DNA from: Nocardia ignorata NBRC 108230
GTDB lineage: Bacteria > Actinomycetota > Actinomycetes > Mycobacteriales > Mycobacteriaceae
Length of the DNA stretch: 64,000 nucleotides
Assembly (NCBI RefSeq): GCF_001612905.1
Contig: NZ_BDBI01000012.1
Span: 372,001 to 436,000, forward strand
Reading direction: 5' to 3'
Position numbers and translations under genes: made by a program. A model generated the notes under the pieces. The model ran no database searches. It saw nothing but the letters and a program-made list of their open reading frames with translations, and was not told the DNA's origin. Below are positions 16,630 to 24,104 of this stretch, piece after piece; the first letter of the stretch is position 1, and every line of letters starts with the position of its first letter.

Positions 16630-17139
16630 TCAGGGGGACTGCTGGGTGGGGCAAGCATCGACAGGCACGGCCAGGTCGAGTGTTCCGGCGCCTTCGAAGG
16701 TGAAGCGCATGTCCACGTTGCGTCCGGGACGCACCCAGTCGGCAAGCTGCTCGACGTGCACCGTGATCGGTTCTGTGGTGGCAGGTTGTTCGATCGGCTG
16801 CCCGGCGGCCAACCCTCCTTCGGCGGGCAGGACCAGCGCTTCGGGGTCCTCGGGCAGCCGCACCATGGCCGCGGCGTCGGTCTGGATCCCGGTGAGCCGG
16901 TCCGCTGCCTCGCCGTTGTTGGTGGCGGTGAACGACAACTCAGCCGGTTCATCAGCGGCGATAACACACGTTTCCGACGCCGATGCCGGAACGAGGTACG
17001 CATTCTGCACGGTTATCGCCCCTACCCGCCCCGCACTCCCTCGCGCGTGCGACGAGTCCTCCCCTACCTCCTGCTCCCCACATCCGGCCACCGCGACCGT
17101 CGACACCGCAATCATCAGAATCGCTCGGTTGGTAATCAT
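16630..17139 (-). CDS. LpqE-like lipoprotein (PCuAC/DUF461-type copper chaperone fold)
   Basis: The protein has 169 residues. A lipoprotein signal peptide ends at AVAGC with the lipidated Cys at position 20. The mature part has the strand pattern of LpqE and PCuAC proteins: ITVQNAYLVP, LSFTATNNGEAADRLTGIQT, a PITVHVEQL strand and MRFTFEGAGTLDLAVPV. The Met/His copper ligands of true PCuAC proteins are not obvious, so copper binding is uncertain. The location would be the outer face of the membrane. The gene lies 41 bp upstream of the molybdopterin oxidoreductase and in the same direction. Confidence 0.78.
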   Translation of the reverse strand: MITNRAILMIAVSTVAVAGCGEQEVGEDSSHARGSAGRVGAITVQNAYLVPASASETCVIAADEPAELSFTATNNGEAADRLTGIQTDAAAMVRLPEDPEALVLPAEGGLAAGQPIEQPATTEPITVHVEQLADWVRPGRNVDMRFTFEGAGTLDLAVPVDACPTQQSP

Positions 17140-17175
17140 GGTTCGCGAATAACCGCTCGCACCGATCCCAACCCG

Positions 17176-17880
17176 TCACCGCGCGGTACACACCAGCATC
17201 TGGTCCGCGCCCGCCTGGAACTCGTAATCGACTGCCACTATCCGGCTGTCGACCCCGTCTCGGCCCAACTCCGCGATCAGTTCTCCCAGCCGCGCGTACG
17301 GCGTCGCGGCCCCCACCCCGAGCAGCGGAAAGACCCGGACCTCAGCACCGACTCGCAGCAGTTCGACGATGGCGCGGCGGTGGAACTCGTGCCCGAGGTC
17401 GTCGGCGTAACTGAACAGCAGATGCGAGCTGAGCACGAGATCGAAAGAGTCGTCGGCGAAAGGCAGCACCGGCAACCGGGCAGCGACATAGCGGTCGGGC
17501 GTCGTCCCGGCGTGCGCGACGAACCGCTCGGCCGAATCACGCCGGGCACGACGATGTTCGTCCGGACCGGCGAAGAAGGTCCAGCGATACTCCTCGGCGT
17601 GGGCGCGCACATACCTGTTGCCGCGATCGGCCTCGGTGACAGCGGTCGAGGCCACCCGCGCCAATCCGTCCGCGAAATAGGCGACGTCACAGGCCATCAC
17701 GTCTGCGCCGAACTCGGACATCTCGGCGGTAAAACTCGCCGCACCACCGGGACAGTCGAGGATTCGGCGTCGCAGGTCGCGTTCGGTCAGCGCGAACATC
17801 GCCCGATACTCGGCCAACGAACGTGAACTGACGAGAATCTCACCGAAACCCTCGGTGGCCGGCTTCTTGTTGTCGATCAT
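17176..17880 (-). CDS. SAM-dependent methyltransferase, divergent class I
   Basis: The protein has 234 residues. RRILDCPGGAASFTAEM carries a weakened motif I (DCPGG), followed by GADVMACDVAYF, and later LPVLPFADDSFDLVLSSHLLFSY and a LRVGAEVRVFPLL strand. These fit a Rossmann methyltransferase. ATG 17880 follows GGAGAGG. It is separated from the LpqE-like gene by 36 bp and could be co-transcribed with it. The leader contains the inverted repeat GTTCCGG (17894) and CCGGAAC (17912), possibly an operator. The substrate is unknown. Confidence 0.82.
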   Translation of the reverse strand: MIDNKKPATEGFGEILVSSRSLAEYRAMFALTERDLRRRILDCPGGAASFTAEMSEFGADVMACDVAYFADGLARVASTAVTEADRGNRYVRAHAEEYRWTFFAGPDEHRRARRDSAERFVAHAGTTPDRYVAARLPVLPFADDSFDLVLSSHLLFSYADDLGHEFHRRAIVELLRVGAEVRVFPLLGVGAATPYARLGELIAELGRDGVDSRIVAVDYEFQAGADQMLVCTAR

Positions 17881-18067
17881 GGTCGACCTCTCCGTTCCGG
17901 GACCGCCCGAACCGGAACAGAGGTCGTTACGACAGATCTGGCCGCCTCCGGGGCGGCCGAGCACAACAAGGGGCCGCTAGAAGACCGGCCACCACCGCTG
18001 CGCGAACATCATCACCGGCCGATTACACCAGCTCCGCGTTCCGCCACGCAATTACATTCGTGCGGCG

Positions 18068-19186
18068 CTAGCAGTCGATCGGCGTGTGGCCGAGGAGGAC
18101 GCGGCCGCTGAAGCGTGTTTGTTTGGCGCGTGGCAGGGGGTGGAATTGGCAGCCGAGGACATCGCGGTACAGACGTTCGAGGTCGCAGGTGCGGGAGTAA
18201 CCGGCGCCGCCGGTGGTTTCGACGGCCAGGCGGACGGTGCTGATCAGGGCTTCGGCGGCGACGGTTTTGCGGCTGAGGGCGCGGGCGGCGTAGGCGTCGG
18301 TGTTGGGGAAGGTGAGGTCGTCGGCGTCGGTGAACATGGCGGTGACGAGGTCGTCGGCGGTGGTGTGGGCGTTGAGCATCTCGCCCGCGGTTTGCAGGGT
18401 GTGGTCGTCGGCGCGCCCGCGCAGCAGGTGGGCGGTCAGGGCGACCGCCGCGTCGGCGATACCGAGGTAGGCGGCCAGGATCAGGGGCAGGGCGGCGCCC
18501 ATCACGACATTCAGCACGGTGGGCCACGCACCGGCGGGCCGGATCAGCGACACCGCCGCCTCGGGCACGAACACCTCGTCGAGGACCACGGTGTGCGATC
18601 CGCTGGCCCGCAAACCCAATGTGTCCCAAGTCTTCTCGATCCGAACACCGATGGCCGACATCGGGATCGCACAGTGCAGCACCTGGTTTCCTTCGAGGCG
18701 GACGCTGGTGACGAGCACGTCGCCCGCCTCGCATCCGCTCGCGGGCGCTTTGCGCGCACTCACCCGGTACCCGCCGTCCACCGGCACGGCCATTCCGTTG
18801 GAATCCACCCAGTCCGAGGCGCCGGTACTGACGAGAATCGCCCCTCCGACAACCTTCGCGAACACGCCGGAGGCATCGATACCGTGCTTGTGCCGCCACA
18901 CCTGCGCGGCGACCAGATGCGAATGCATCGCGAACGCCACCGCCGTCGACGGATCGTGAGCGCCGAGCTCACGCAGCACAGCCCCCATTTCGGTATGCGT
19001 TGCCCCGCCGCCCCCGAATTCGGCCGGAACGAGCGCGGCCGAGAGCCCGGAGGAGCGCAGCAGGTCGAAGGCGGCGACGGAGATCTCGCCGGTGCGGTCG
19101 CGCTCGGCGACCTCGGTGCGCAGGGTTTCACCGATCGTGCGGGCCAGGGCGACCCGGTCGGTTGCGGAAGTAATCGTGGAAGTCAT
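18068..19186 (-). CDS. Acyl-CoA dehydrogenase-family flavoprotein
   Basis: The protein has 372 residues. The order is N-terminal helices (LLRSSGLSAALVPAEFGGGGA), a middle beta domain (GGAILVSTGASDWVDSNG, DTLGLRASGSHTVVLDEVFVP) and C-terminal helices ending in TGGAGYSRTCDLERLYRDVLG. The family oxidises acyl-CoA or, in the DszC/HpaB-like subgroup, acts as an FMNH2-dependent monooxygenase. No clear catalytic Glu of true dehydrogenases is visible, so the monooxygenase subgroup is possible. ATG 19186 has no strong Shine-Dalgarno sequence. It is divergent from an HxlR regulator with two operator-like palindromes between them. Confidence 0.87.
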   Translation of the reverse strand: MTSTITSATDRVALARTIGETLRTEVAERDRTGEISVAAFDLLRSSGLSAALVPAEFGGGGATHTEMGAVLRELGAHDPSTAVAFAMHSHLVAAQVWRHKHGIDASGVFAKVVGGAILVSTGASDWVDSNGMAVPVDGGYRVSARKAPASGCEAGDVLVTSVRLEGNQVLHCAIPMSAIGVRIEKTWDTLGLRASGSHTVVLDEVFVPEAAVSLIRPAGAWPTVLNVVMGAALPLILAAYLGIADAAVALTAHLLRGRADDHTLQTAGEMLNAHTTADDLVTAMFTDADDLTFPNTDAYAARALSRKTVAAEALISTVRLAVETTGGAGYSRTCDLERLYRDVLGCQFHPLPRAKQTRFSGRVLLGHTPIDC

Positions 19187-19221
19187 GTTTCGAAAGGTAG
19201 GGACGGGCGCGATAACCGGAT

Positions 19222-19238
19222 AGTCCAGAAAGTGGACT
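19222..19238. promoter_or_regulatory. Palindrome, probable HxlR operator 1
   Basis: AGTCCA-GAAAG-TGGACT is a perfect 6-bp inverted repeat in the divergent spacer. The same TCCA/TGGA core recurs 22 bp away at 19244-19260. Confidence 0.62.
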
Positions 19239-19243
19239 TCCCC

Positions 19244-19260
19244 GGTCCAGTATCTGGACC
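19244..19260. promoter_or_regulatory. Palindrome, probable HxlR operator 2
   Basis: GGTCCAG-TAT-CTGGACC is a perfect 7-bp inverted repeat ending 17 bp before the HxlR start. Centre-to-centre distance to operator 1 is 22 bp, about two DNA turns. Confidence 0.65.
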
Positions 19261-19277
19261 CCGTCGGTGAGGTGATG

Positions 19278-19967
19278 ATGACGAGCACAACCCCCAGCTA
19301 CGCCCAGTACTGCCCCATTTCACGCGCCCTCGACGTGCTCGGTGAACGCTGGTCGCTGCTCATCGCCCGCGACCTGTTCCTCGGCACCACCCGGTTCAAC
19401 GACCTCGCCCGAGGCCTGCCCGGCCTGTCGCGCAGCCTGCTGGCCAAACGGCTGCGCCAGTTCGAACGCGCGGGTCTGGTCGCCAAGCTCGGCACCGAGT
19501 ACGTGCTCACCGAGGCGGGCCGGGACCTGGAACCGATCCTGTTCGGCCTCGGCGAGTGGGGTGCGCGCTGGACCTTCGGCGAACCACGCCCCGATGAACG
19601 CGACGCGGCCCTGCTCGTGTGGTGGATGCACAACCGCCTCGACACCACACAACTGCCGGGTCGCCGTCAGGTGCTCGCGGTCCGGTTCACCGACGATCCG
19701 CGCCGGTTCTGGATCGTGGTCGAGGCCGGCGCGGCGTCGGTGTGCGAGACGGATCCGGGATATCCGGTCGATGTCACCATCAGCGCCGACGTGGCGGGTT
19801 TGTACGAGGTGTGGCTCGGCCGGTTGCCGCTGACGCACGCCCAGCACACCGGGCGGGTGCGGTTCATCGGCCCGCACGCGGTAACCCGCCGGATGCCGGA
19901 TGTGCTGCGGTTGAGCCCGGTCGCCGGGTACGTGCGCGCGACCACTCAGCAGGCCCGAGCCTCCTGA
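19278..19967 (+). CDS. HxlR-family transcriptional regulator with C-terminal SCP2-like domain
   Basis: The protein has about 229 residues. The winged helix (about 10-100) shows the HxlR signature: CPISRALDVLGERWSLLIARDL, then TRFNDLARGLPGLSRSLLAKRL and FERAGLV. A C-terminal domain of about 110 residues ending in HTGRVRFIGPHAVTRRMPD resembles SCP2-like sterol-carrier folds, seen in longer HxlR proteins. GGTGAGG sits 5 nt before ATG 19278; GTG 19272 and ATG 19275 are alternatives. It is divergent from the acyl-CoA dehydrogenase homologue and probably controls it through the two palindromes. Confidence 0.88.
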   Translation: MTSTTPSYAQYCPISRALDVLGERWSLLIARDLFLGTTRFNDLARGLPGLSRSLLAKRLRQFERAGLVAKLGTEYVLTEAGRDLEPILFGLGEWGARWTFGEPRPDERDAALLVWWMHNRLDTTQLPGRRQVLAVRFTDDPRRFWIVVEAGAASVCETDPGYPVDVTISADVAGLYEVWLGRLPLTHAQHTGRVRFIGPHAVTRRMPDVLRLSPVAGYVRATTQQARAS

Positions 19968-20067
19968 AACCGGACTTATTACGCAAATCCGAACAAAACG
20001 TGTCTGTTATCACTCCGTGGCCTATCGTGTTGGCAACGGCCGTGACCACAACGTTATTGTTCGAGTC

Positions 20068-20301
20068 ATGGTACGTACCGGAGCAGAGCAGACAGAACCG
20101 GACGAACCGAATGTTCCTCTCCCCCAGCAGCATCCGGCACGTCTCGAACTGGTCGGCGATACCGACACCCCCGAACCCACGGCATCGGCGGACGACGGGT
20201 TCCCTCGCCTCGGCGACACCAGCTTCCTCACCGGCGCGGCCAAGCACCGCCTCGCCGCGTTCATCCACACCAAGCTCGCCGAACTCGAGGAACTACCCTG
20301 A
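20068..20301 (+). CDS. Small hypothetical protein upstream of the recombinase
   Basis: The protein has 77 residues and an acidic N-terminus. It ends in AAKHRLAAFIHTKLAELEEL, a predicted amphipathic helix. Codon third positions are strongly G/C, supporting a real gene. TATTGT at 20055-20060 lies 8 nt before ATG 20068, so the transcript could be leaderless. Its stop is 61 bp upstream of the recombinase start, in the same direction, and the two may be co-transcribed. I recognise no family. Confidence 0.55.
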   Translation: MVRTGAEQTEPDEPNVPLPQQHPARLELVGDTDTPEPTASADDGFPRLGDTSFLTGAAKHRLAAFIHTKLAELEELP

Positions 20302-20362
20302 CCCCGGATTAAGCTGGGCGCGCCGTAGATCAGCGGCGACGACGCGGGCGAGGAGGGCAGCG

Positions 20363-21556
20363 GTGAGCGAGGCGGTCGTGCTACCCGAACGGGTCCGCAC
20401 CGAACTACGCCGCGGCGTGCGCAGCGTCCTGATCGACGCCGCCGCACTACGGCTCGTCGGCGAACGCTTCGACGACGACCAAGCGAGTGCGCTGCGCCGC
20501 TATCTCGAGGCATCACAGTCGGCCAACACCTTGCGCGCCTACCGCACCGACTGGATCGCGTGGGCGGGCTGGTGCGCGGGCGAACACCGACAGGCGCTGC
20601 CCGCCGACCCCCTGGACGTGGCGGTGTATCTGGCCGCGGTCGCCGACGCCCGCCGCGAGAACGGCACGTGGGCATTCAGCCCCGCCACCCTCGACCGCAA
20701 ATCCGCCGCTATCGCCGCCGTGCACGCGGCCAACGGTTTGCCGTCCCCAACCAGGTCCGACGTCGTGCGCCTCACCCTGCGTGGCATCCGGCGCACCCGC
20801 CGCACCCCACCGACCCGCAAACGCCCGGTCCTGCTGCACACCCTCGAACAGCTCCTCGCCGAACTCCCCGCCCCCGGCTGGCCCACCGAACCGGCCCGCC
20901 GCCGCGACGCCCTCGCCCTGCTGGTCGGTTTCGCCGGTGCGCTGCGACGCAGCGAACTGGCCGCCCTGCGCATCGGCGATGTCCAGGTACGCACCGATCA
21001 CCACACCGGTGAACCACTGCTGATCGTGCACCTGCCGACCACCAAAACCGACCCGACCGGTGCGAGCGAACAGCGCGTCGCTCTGCCACGCGGCAAACAC
21101 CCGCACACCTGCCCCGTCTGCGCCTTCGCCGACTGGGTGCAGCTCCTCGAAACCCGTGCCAGCACAGTTGATCTGCGCGCTTGGGTCACCGCGAACCCGA
21201 TCACCGACACCACCATCCACCGCTGCCACGGCTTCACCGGAACCACCCTGAGCGGCGACCCCCACCGCCCCTTGTTCCCCACCGTCAACCGGCACGGCAC
21301 CATCGCCCCCACCGCCCTGTCCGGCCGCGCCGTCGCCGAACTGGTCAAACGCTACGCCGCCCGCGCAGGCCTCGACCCCGACCTGTTCTCCGGCCACTCC
21401 CTACGCGCCGGTTTCGCCACCCAAGCCGCCCTCGGCGGCGCCAGCGACCGCGAAATCATGCGCCAGGGCCGCTGGTCCAACCCCCGAACCGTCCACGGCT
21501 ACATCCGCACCGCCAACCCCCTCGAAGACAACGCCGTCACCAAACTCGGCCTCTGA
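20363..21556 (+). CDS. Tyrosine recombinase/integrase (orphan)
   Basis: The protein has 397 residues. An N-terminal SAM-like core-binding domain (about 40-150, SQSANTLRAYRTDWIAWAGW) precedes the catalytic domain. The expected residues are visible: Arg195 in GALRRSEL, a Lys at 228 in the beta-hairpin, His345-x2-Arg348 in GHSLRAGF, Trp371 and the nucleophile Tyr380 in VHGYIR. A CPVC pair near 250-253 and a His-Cys-rich insert are unusual. GTG 20363 follows AGGAGG. No tRNA, direct-repeat ends or phage genes are nearby, so it looks like a resident orphan recombinase, not an active island integrase. Confidence 0.88.
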   Translation: MSEAVVLPERVRTELRRGVRSVLIDAAALRLVGERFDDDQASALRRYLEASQSANTLRAYRTDWIAWAGWCAGEHRQALPADPLDVAVYLAAVADARRENGTWAFSPATLDRKSAAIAAVHAANGLPSPTRSDVVRLTLRGIRRTRRTPPTRKRPVLLHTLEQLLAELPAPGWPTEPARRRDALALLVGFAGALRRSELAALRIGDVQVRTDHHTGEPLLIVHLPTTKTDPTGASEQRVALPRGKHPHTCPVCAFADWVQLLETRASTVDLRAWVTANPITDTTIHRCHGFTGTTLSGDPHRPLFPTVNRHGTIAPTALSGRAVAELVKRYAARAGLDPDLFSGHSLRAGFATQAALGGASDREIMRQGRWSNPRTVHGYIRTANPLEDNAVTKLGL

Positions 21557-21618
21557 CACGCTGACCGACGCGCACCGGGTGCCCCGCGGAGCCGCTCACC
21601 CGAACGGCCGTACCTTCG

Positions 21619-21978
21619 TCATCGGGGTGTGGTCGCACCCGCGGAGAGTATGGCCATGAGATCTTCCGGGATGGGCATCGGCGTGAACGGGCCGATATCG
21701 GATCGACCGTTGTTGCCCAGTGGTGCCCGACCGGTCGCGGATGCGATGCCACCGAAGGCGAGTCGAAGGACCTGGCCGACGACTTCGCGGCGGTCGCGGG
21801 ATCGGATCGCGAGCCGCAGCATCTCCCAGTGGGCGCGCGTGTGCGGCCACGCCCACTCCTGCGACAGGATGTGGGCCCGTTCGAGGGCGTGCCACATCTC
21901 ATCGATATCAGTCGTCAGGCGAGCGCGGTTCAGTTCGGCTTCGAACGCGGATCGGACGCCGGCAGGCATGCGGGACAT
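21619..21978 (-). CDS. DUF3703-type protein
   Basis: The protein has 119 residues and matches the DUF3703 pattern: AFEAELNRARLTTDIDEMWHALERAHILSQ, then WPHTRAHWEMLRLAIRSRD, and a C-terminal GGIASATGRAPLGNNGRSDIG. The conserved His residues could bind metal, but no activity is established to my knowledge. AGGAGG lies 6 nt before ATG 21978. It is convergent with the recombinase and downstream of the AraC gene's promoter-side neighbour. The family often occurs near metal-resistance or stress genes; that link is not visible here. Confidence 0.8.
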   Translation of the reverse strand: MSRMPAGVRSAFEAELNRARLTTDIDEMWHALERAHILSQEWAWPHTRAHWEMLRLAIRSRDRREVVGQVLRLAFGGIASATGRAPLGNNGRSDIGPFTPMPIPEDLMAILSAGATTPR

Positions 21979-22049
21979 GGGGACCTCCTGAGTTGGATTG
22001 CCTCCCAACAGCGTTGCTGTCCACCTCGGCGCCTGCTTGAACAAACCTG

Positions 22050-22772
22050 CTACGGACCGTCGAGTTCGTCCACCAACCGCAGCTGCCCGAAGTGCGACGG
22101 GGCTGCGCCGAACATGCTGTGGCAGACGCGGTTCAGATGGGCGCTGTCGGCGAATCCCGCACCGTGAGCGGCCTCGGTGAGGGTCCGACCTGCGGCGAAC
22201 AGCCGGATTGCGTGCTGCATCCGCAGCCAACGCACGTACGCCCGGAACGGAAGCCCCACTTCGGCCGAGAACAGGTGCGCCAGTCGGCTCTCCGACAGCC
22301 CCGCCCGCTGGGCGAGTTCACCGAGCCGCACCGGGCCGTCGGCGAGGAGCCCGGGCAAATCGGCCAAGGAACGGCGCACCGCCGGATGCCGGGCGCTACG
22401 GTCGGGCTCGCCCGCGCGGGTGACAAGGGCAGCCATTCCGATCGGGCCGCGGCTGAACATCGCCCCGTGACGCACCCAGACATCGACCGCATCCGCGGGA
22501 TCGGGACACAGCACGGTCGCCACCGCCGCTTCGGGCGCCAAGTGGATCAATGTCGCCGAGGCGGTGCCCTCGACCACGCGGTGGCTGGTGTTCGGCGGAA
22601 TCACCGCGGCCCGGCAGCTCGCGGTCGATCCGTGTGCGTCACCGATACGGAACGCGGACTCGCTCTGCATGATCTGCACCGTGTGGTGCGCATGCAGCGC
22701 CGTGGTTCCGACCTCACCCGTCAGCACCATCAACCCGGGCCGCAACAGCATCGTCCCGATCCATCCGCTCAT
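22050..22772 (-). CDS. AraC-family transcriptional regulator
   Basis: The protein has about 240 residues. An N-terminal cupin-like sensing domain contains TTALHAHHTVQIMQ. The C-terminal double HTH (about 150-240) shows VRLGELAQRAGLSESRLAHLF and LTEAAHGAGFADSAHLNRVCHSMFGAAPS. ATG 22772 is chosen; a GTG at 22856 would add 28 residues of uncertain status, and neither has a strong Shine-Dalgarno sequence. The neighbouring haloalkane dehalogenase lies upstream in the same direction, beyond a pseudogene scar. The target genes are unknown. Confidence 0.85.
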   Translation of the reverse strand: MSGWIGTMLLRPGLMVLTGEVGTTALHAHHTVQIMQSESAFRIGDAHGSTASCRAAVIPPNTSHRVVEGTASATLIHLAPEAAVATVLCPDPADAVDVWVRHGAMFSRGPIGMAALVTRAGEPDRSARHPAVRRSLADLPGLLADGPVRLGELAQRAGLSESRLAHLFSAEVGLPFRAYVRWLRMQHAIRLFAAGRTLTEAAHGAGFADSAHLNRVCHSMFGAAPSHFGQLRLVDELDGP

Positions 22773-22891
22773 GTGTTCTGCCCAGGAGCGGCCCGACACG
22801 CTGGGCCACCGACCGCGCGGTGCGAAGACTGCATGGTCGAAGTATGGCAATGCCACCAGCCCCCACCCCGGAACCGCGAGTGGGATTCAGG

Positions 22892-22990
22892 GGTGGTGCG
22901 CTCGCCTTCGACTGGCCGATGTGGGTGAGTCCGTCTTCTTCGAAGCGGCGCCGAAAGGGCAGTCGGCTGCCGTGGGCGGCGCATTCGATC
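22892..22990 (+). pseudogene. Remnant of a second haloalkane dehalogenase
   Basis: On the plus strand 22892-22915 nearly repeats, with about one mismatch, the codons for GGALAFDW of the intact dehalogenase at 23060-23944. Immediately after, in another frame, 22919-22945 repeats the codons for its GVGESIFLE segment (here DVGESVFFE). In the intact gene these two segments are about 45 residues apart. The scar is therefore an internally deleted, frameshifted copy in inverted orientation. No start, stop or coding continuity remains. Confidence 0.65.
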
Positions 22991-23059
22991 CGATGGCCGG
23001 GGGCGCGCACCCTTACTGCGGATAGCCGATGTGGCTGGCAGGCACCGCAGCGCACAGGG

Positions 23060-23944
23060 TCAGACCAGCGCCTCGGCATGGAGTGCCTGCCGGCGCAGAT
23101 CGTTGCGGTCGAGCCACTCGGAGATGGCAGCCGCCAGCAGATCCGGCTGATCCTCGGGAGTGTGGTGGCCGGCGACCTCGTCGTACTGCTGAATATGCAG
23201 GGCGGAAATGGTTTTCGCGCACCATTCGATGACGGCGGGTTCGGTCATCGCACCGTAGGCAGGCGTGAAGTTCACCATCAGCTTCGGCACGTCCGGGCTG
23301 GACGCGAGCCATTCGTCGTACGCTTCGGCGCGCGCGACGACATCGGTCGGCGTTCCGTCCAGCGGCATCGACCGGGCGAAGCGCAGCACGGGAATTCTGC
23401 TCTCCCGCGTCGGGAACGGGCGCTGGTACACCGCCAGGTCGGCGGGCTCGAGCCGACCCGAGATGGTGGCGAGCCCGTCTCGGACGAACGAATCCTCGAG
23501 GAAGATGGACTCACCCACACCGTCGGTCCGGATCGCACGCCACAGATCCCGACCGGCTTCGGGGAACTCCTCCCAGCTCATGGGTTTGATGATCGTCTCG
23601 GTGAACGCGACCCCGCGCACTCGATCCGGATGCCGTGCCGCCCAGTCGAAGGCGAGCGCGCCACCCCAGTCGTGACCGACGAGCACCACACTGTCCAACC
23701 CCATCGCCTCGATCCAGGCATCCAGATAGCGCGCATGGTCGTCGAAGCTGTAGTCGATCGCCGGCTTCCCCGACTCGCCCATGCCGATCAGGTCAGGAGC
23801 GATCAAGCGACCGGCGCCGACGCCGGGCAGAACATTGCGCCACAGGTACGACGAGGTCGGGTTGCCGTGCAGGAACACGATCGGTGCGCCGGTGCCGGTT
23901 TCACGGTGGTAGATGGTCGAGTCGAGTACACGGGTGACAGGCAT
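23060..23944 (-). CDS. dhaA: Haloalkane dehalogenase (HLD-II type)
   Basis: The protein has 294 residues and hydrolyses carbon-halogen bonds of haloalkanes to alcohols in the cytoplasm. The full catalytic set of the DhaA/LinB group is visible: halide-binding Asn28 in HGNPTSSYLWRN, nucleophile Asp92 followed by halide-binding Trp93 in VGHDWGGA, acid Glu116 in FTETI and His260 in AGHHTPEDQP. ATG 23944 follows AAAGGA. Two AGTTAGTT-containing palindromes at 24007 and 24063 lie in its promoter region, so it is probably repressed by an unlinked regulator. The upstream MocR regulator belongs to the pyrimidine operon. Confidence 0.93.
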   Translation of the reverse strand: MPVTRVLDSTIYHRETGTGAPIVFLHGNPTSSYLWRNVLPGVGAGRLIAPDLIGMGESGKPAIDYSFDDHARYLDAWIEAMGLDSVVLVGHDWGGALAFDWAARHPDRVRGVAFTETIIKPMSWEEFPEAGRDLWRAIRTDGVGESIFLEDSFVRDGLATISGRLEPADLAVYQRPFPTRESRIPVLRFARSMPLDGTPTDVVARAEAYDEWLASSPDVPKLMVNFTPAYGAMTEPAVIEWCAKTISALHIQQYDEVAGHHTPEDQPDLLAAAISEWLDRNDLRRQALHAEALV

Positions 23945-24006
23945 GGTGGTCCTTTCAGCGGTGGAGCCAGGAGGCGATCCCGATCGACAGAGTCGGAATC
24001 TCCTAC

Positions 24007-24024
24007 CAGTTAGTTAGCTAACTG
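24007..24024. promoter_or_regulatory. Palindromic operator upstream of the dehalogenase, copy 1
   Basis: AGTTAGCTAACT (24012-24023) is a perfect 12-bp palindrome preceded by another AGTT, 68 bp upstream of ATG 23944. The arrangement AGTT-AGTTNNNNAACT recurs at 24063-24078. Confidence 0.6.
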
Positions 24025-24062
24025 ACGGGAGACATTAGCGAGCACCCCGCTGTTTTGTCCAG

Positions 24063-24078
24063 AGTTAGTTGGACAACT
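24063..24078. promoter_or_regulatory. Palindromic operator upstream of the dehalogenase, copy 2
   Basis: AGTTGGACAACT (24067-24078) is a 5-2-5 inverted repeat preceded by AGTT, as in copy 1, with centres 55 bp apart. An overlapping TTGTCCA/TGGACAA pair is also present. Confidence 0.5.
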
Positions 24079-24104
24079 CACCTAGAAGGGCGGGGCAGGC
24101 CCCG

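Noticed and set aside
20363..21556. Possible mobile island or prophage marked by the integrase
   Set aside because: No att-like direct repeats, tRNA, transposase, phage genes or composition change flank it.
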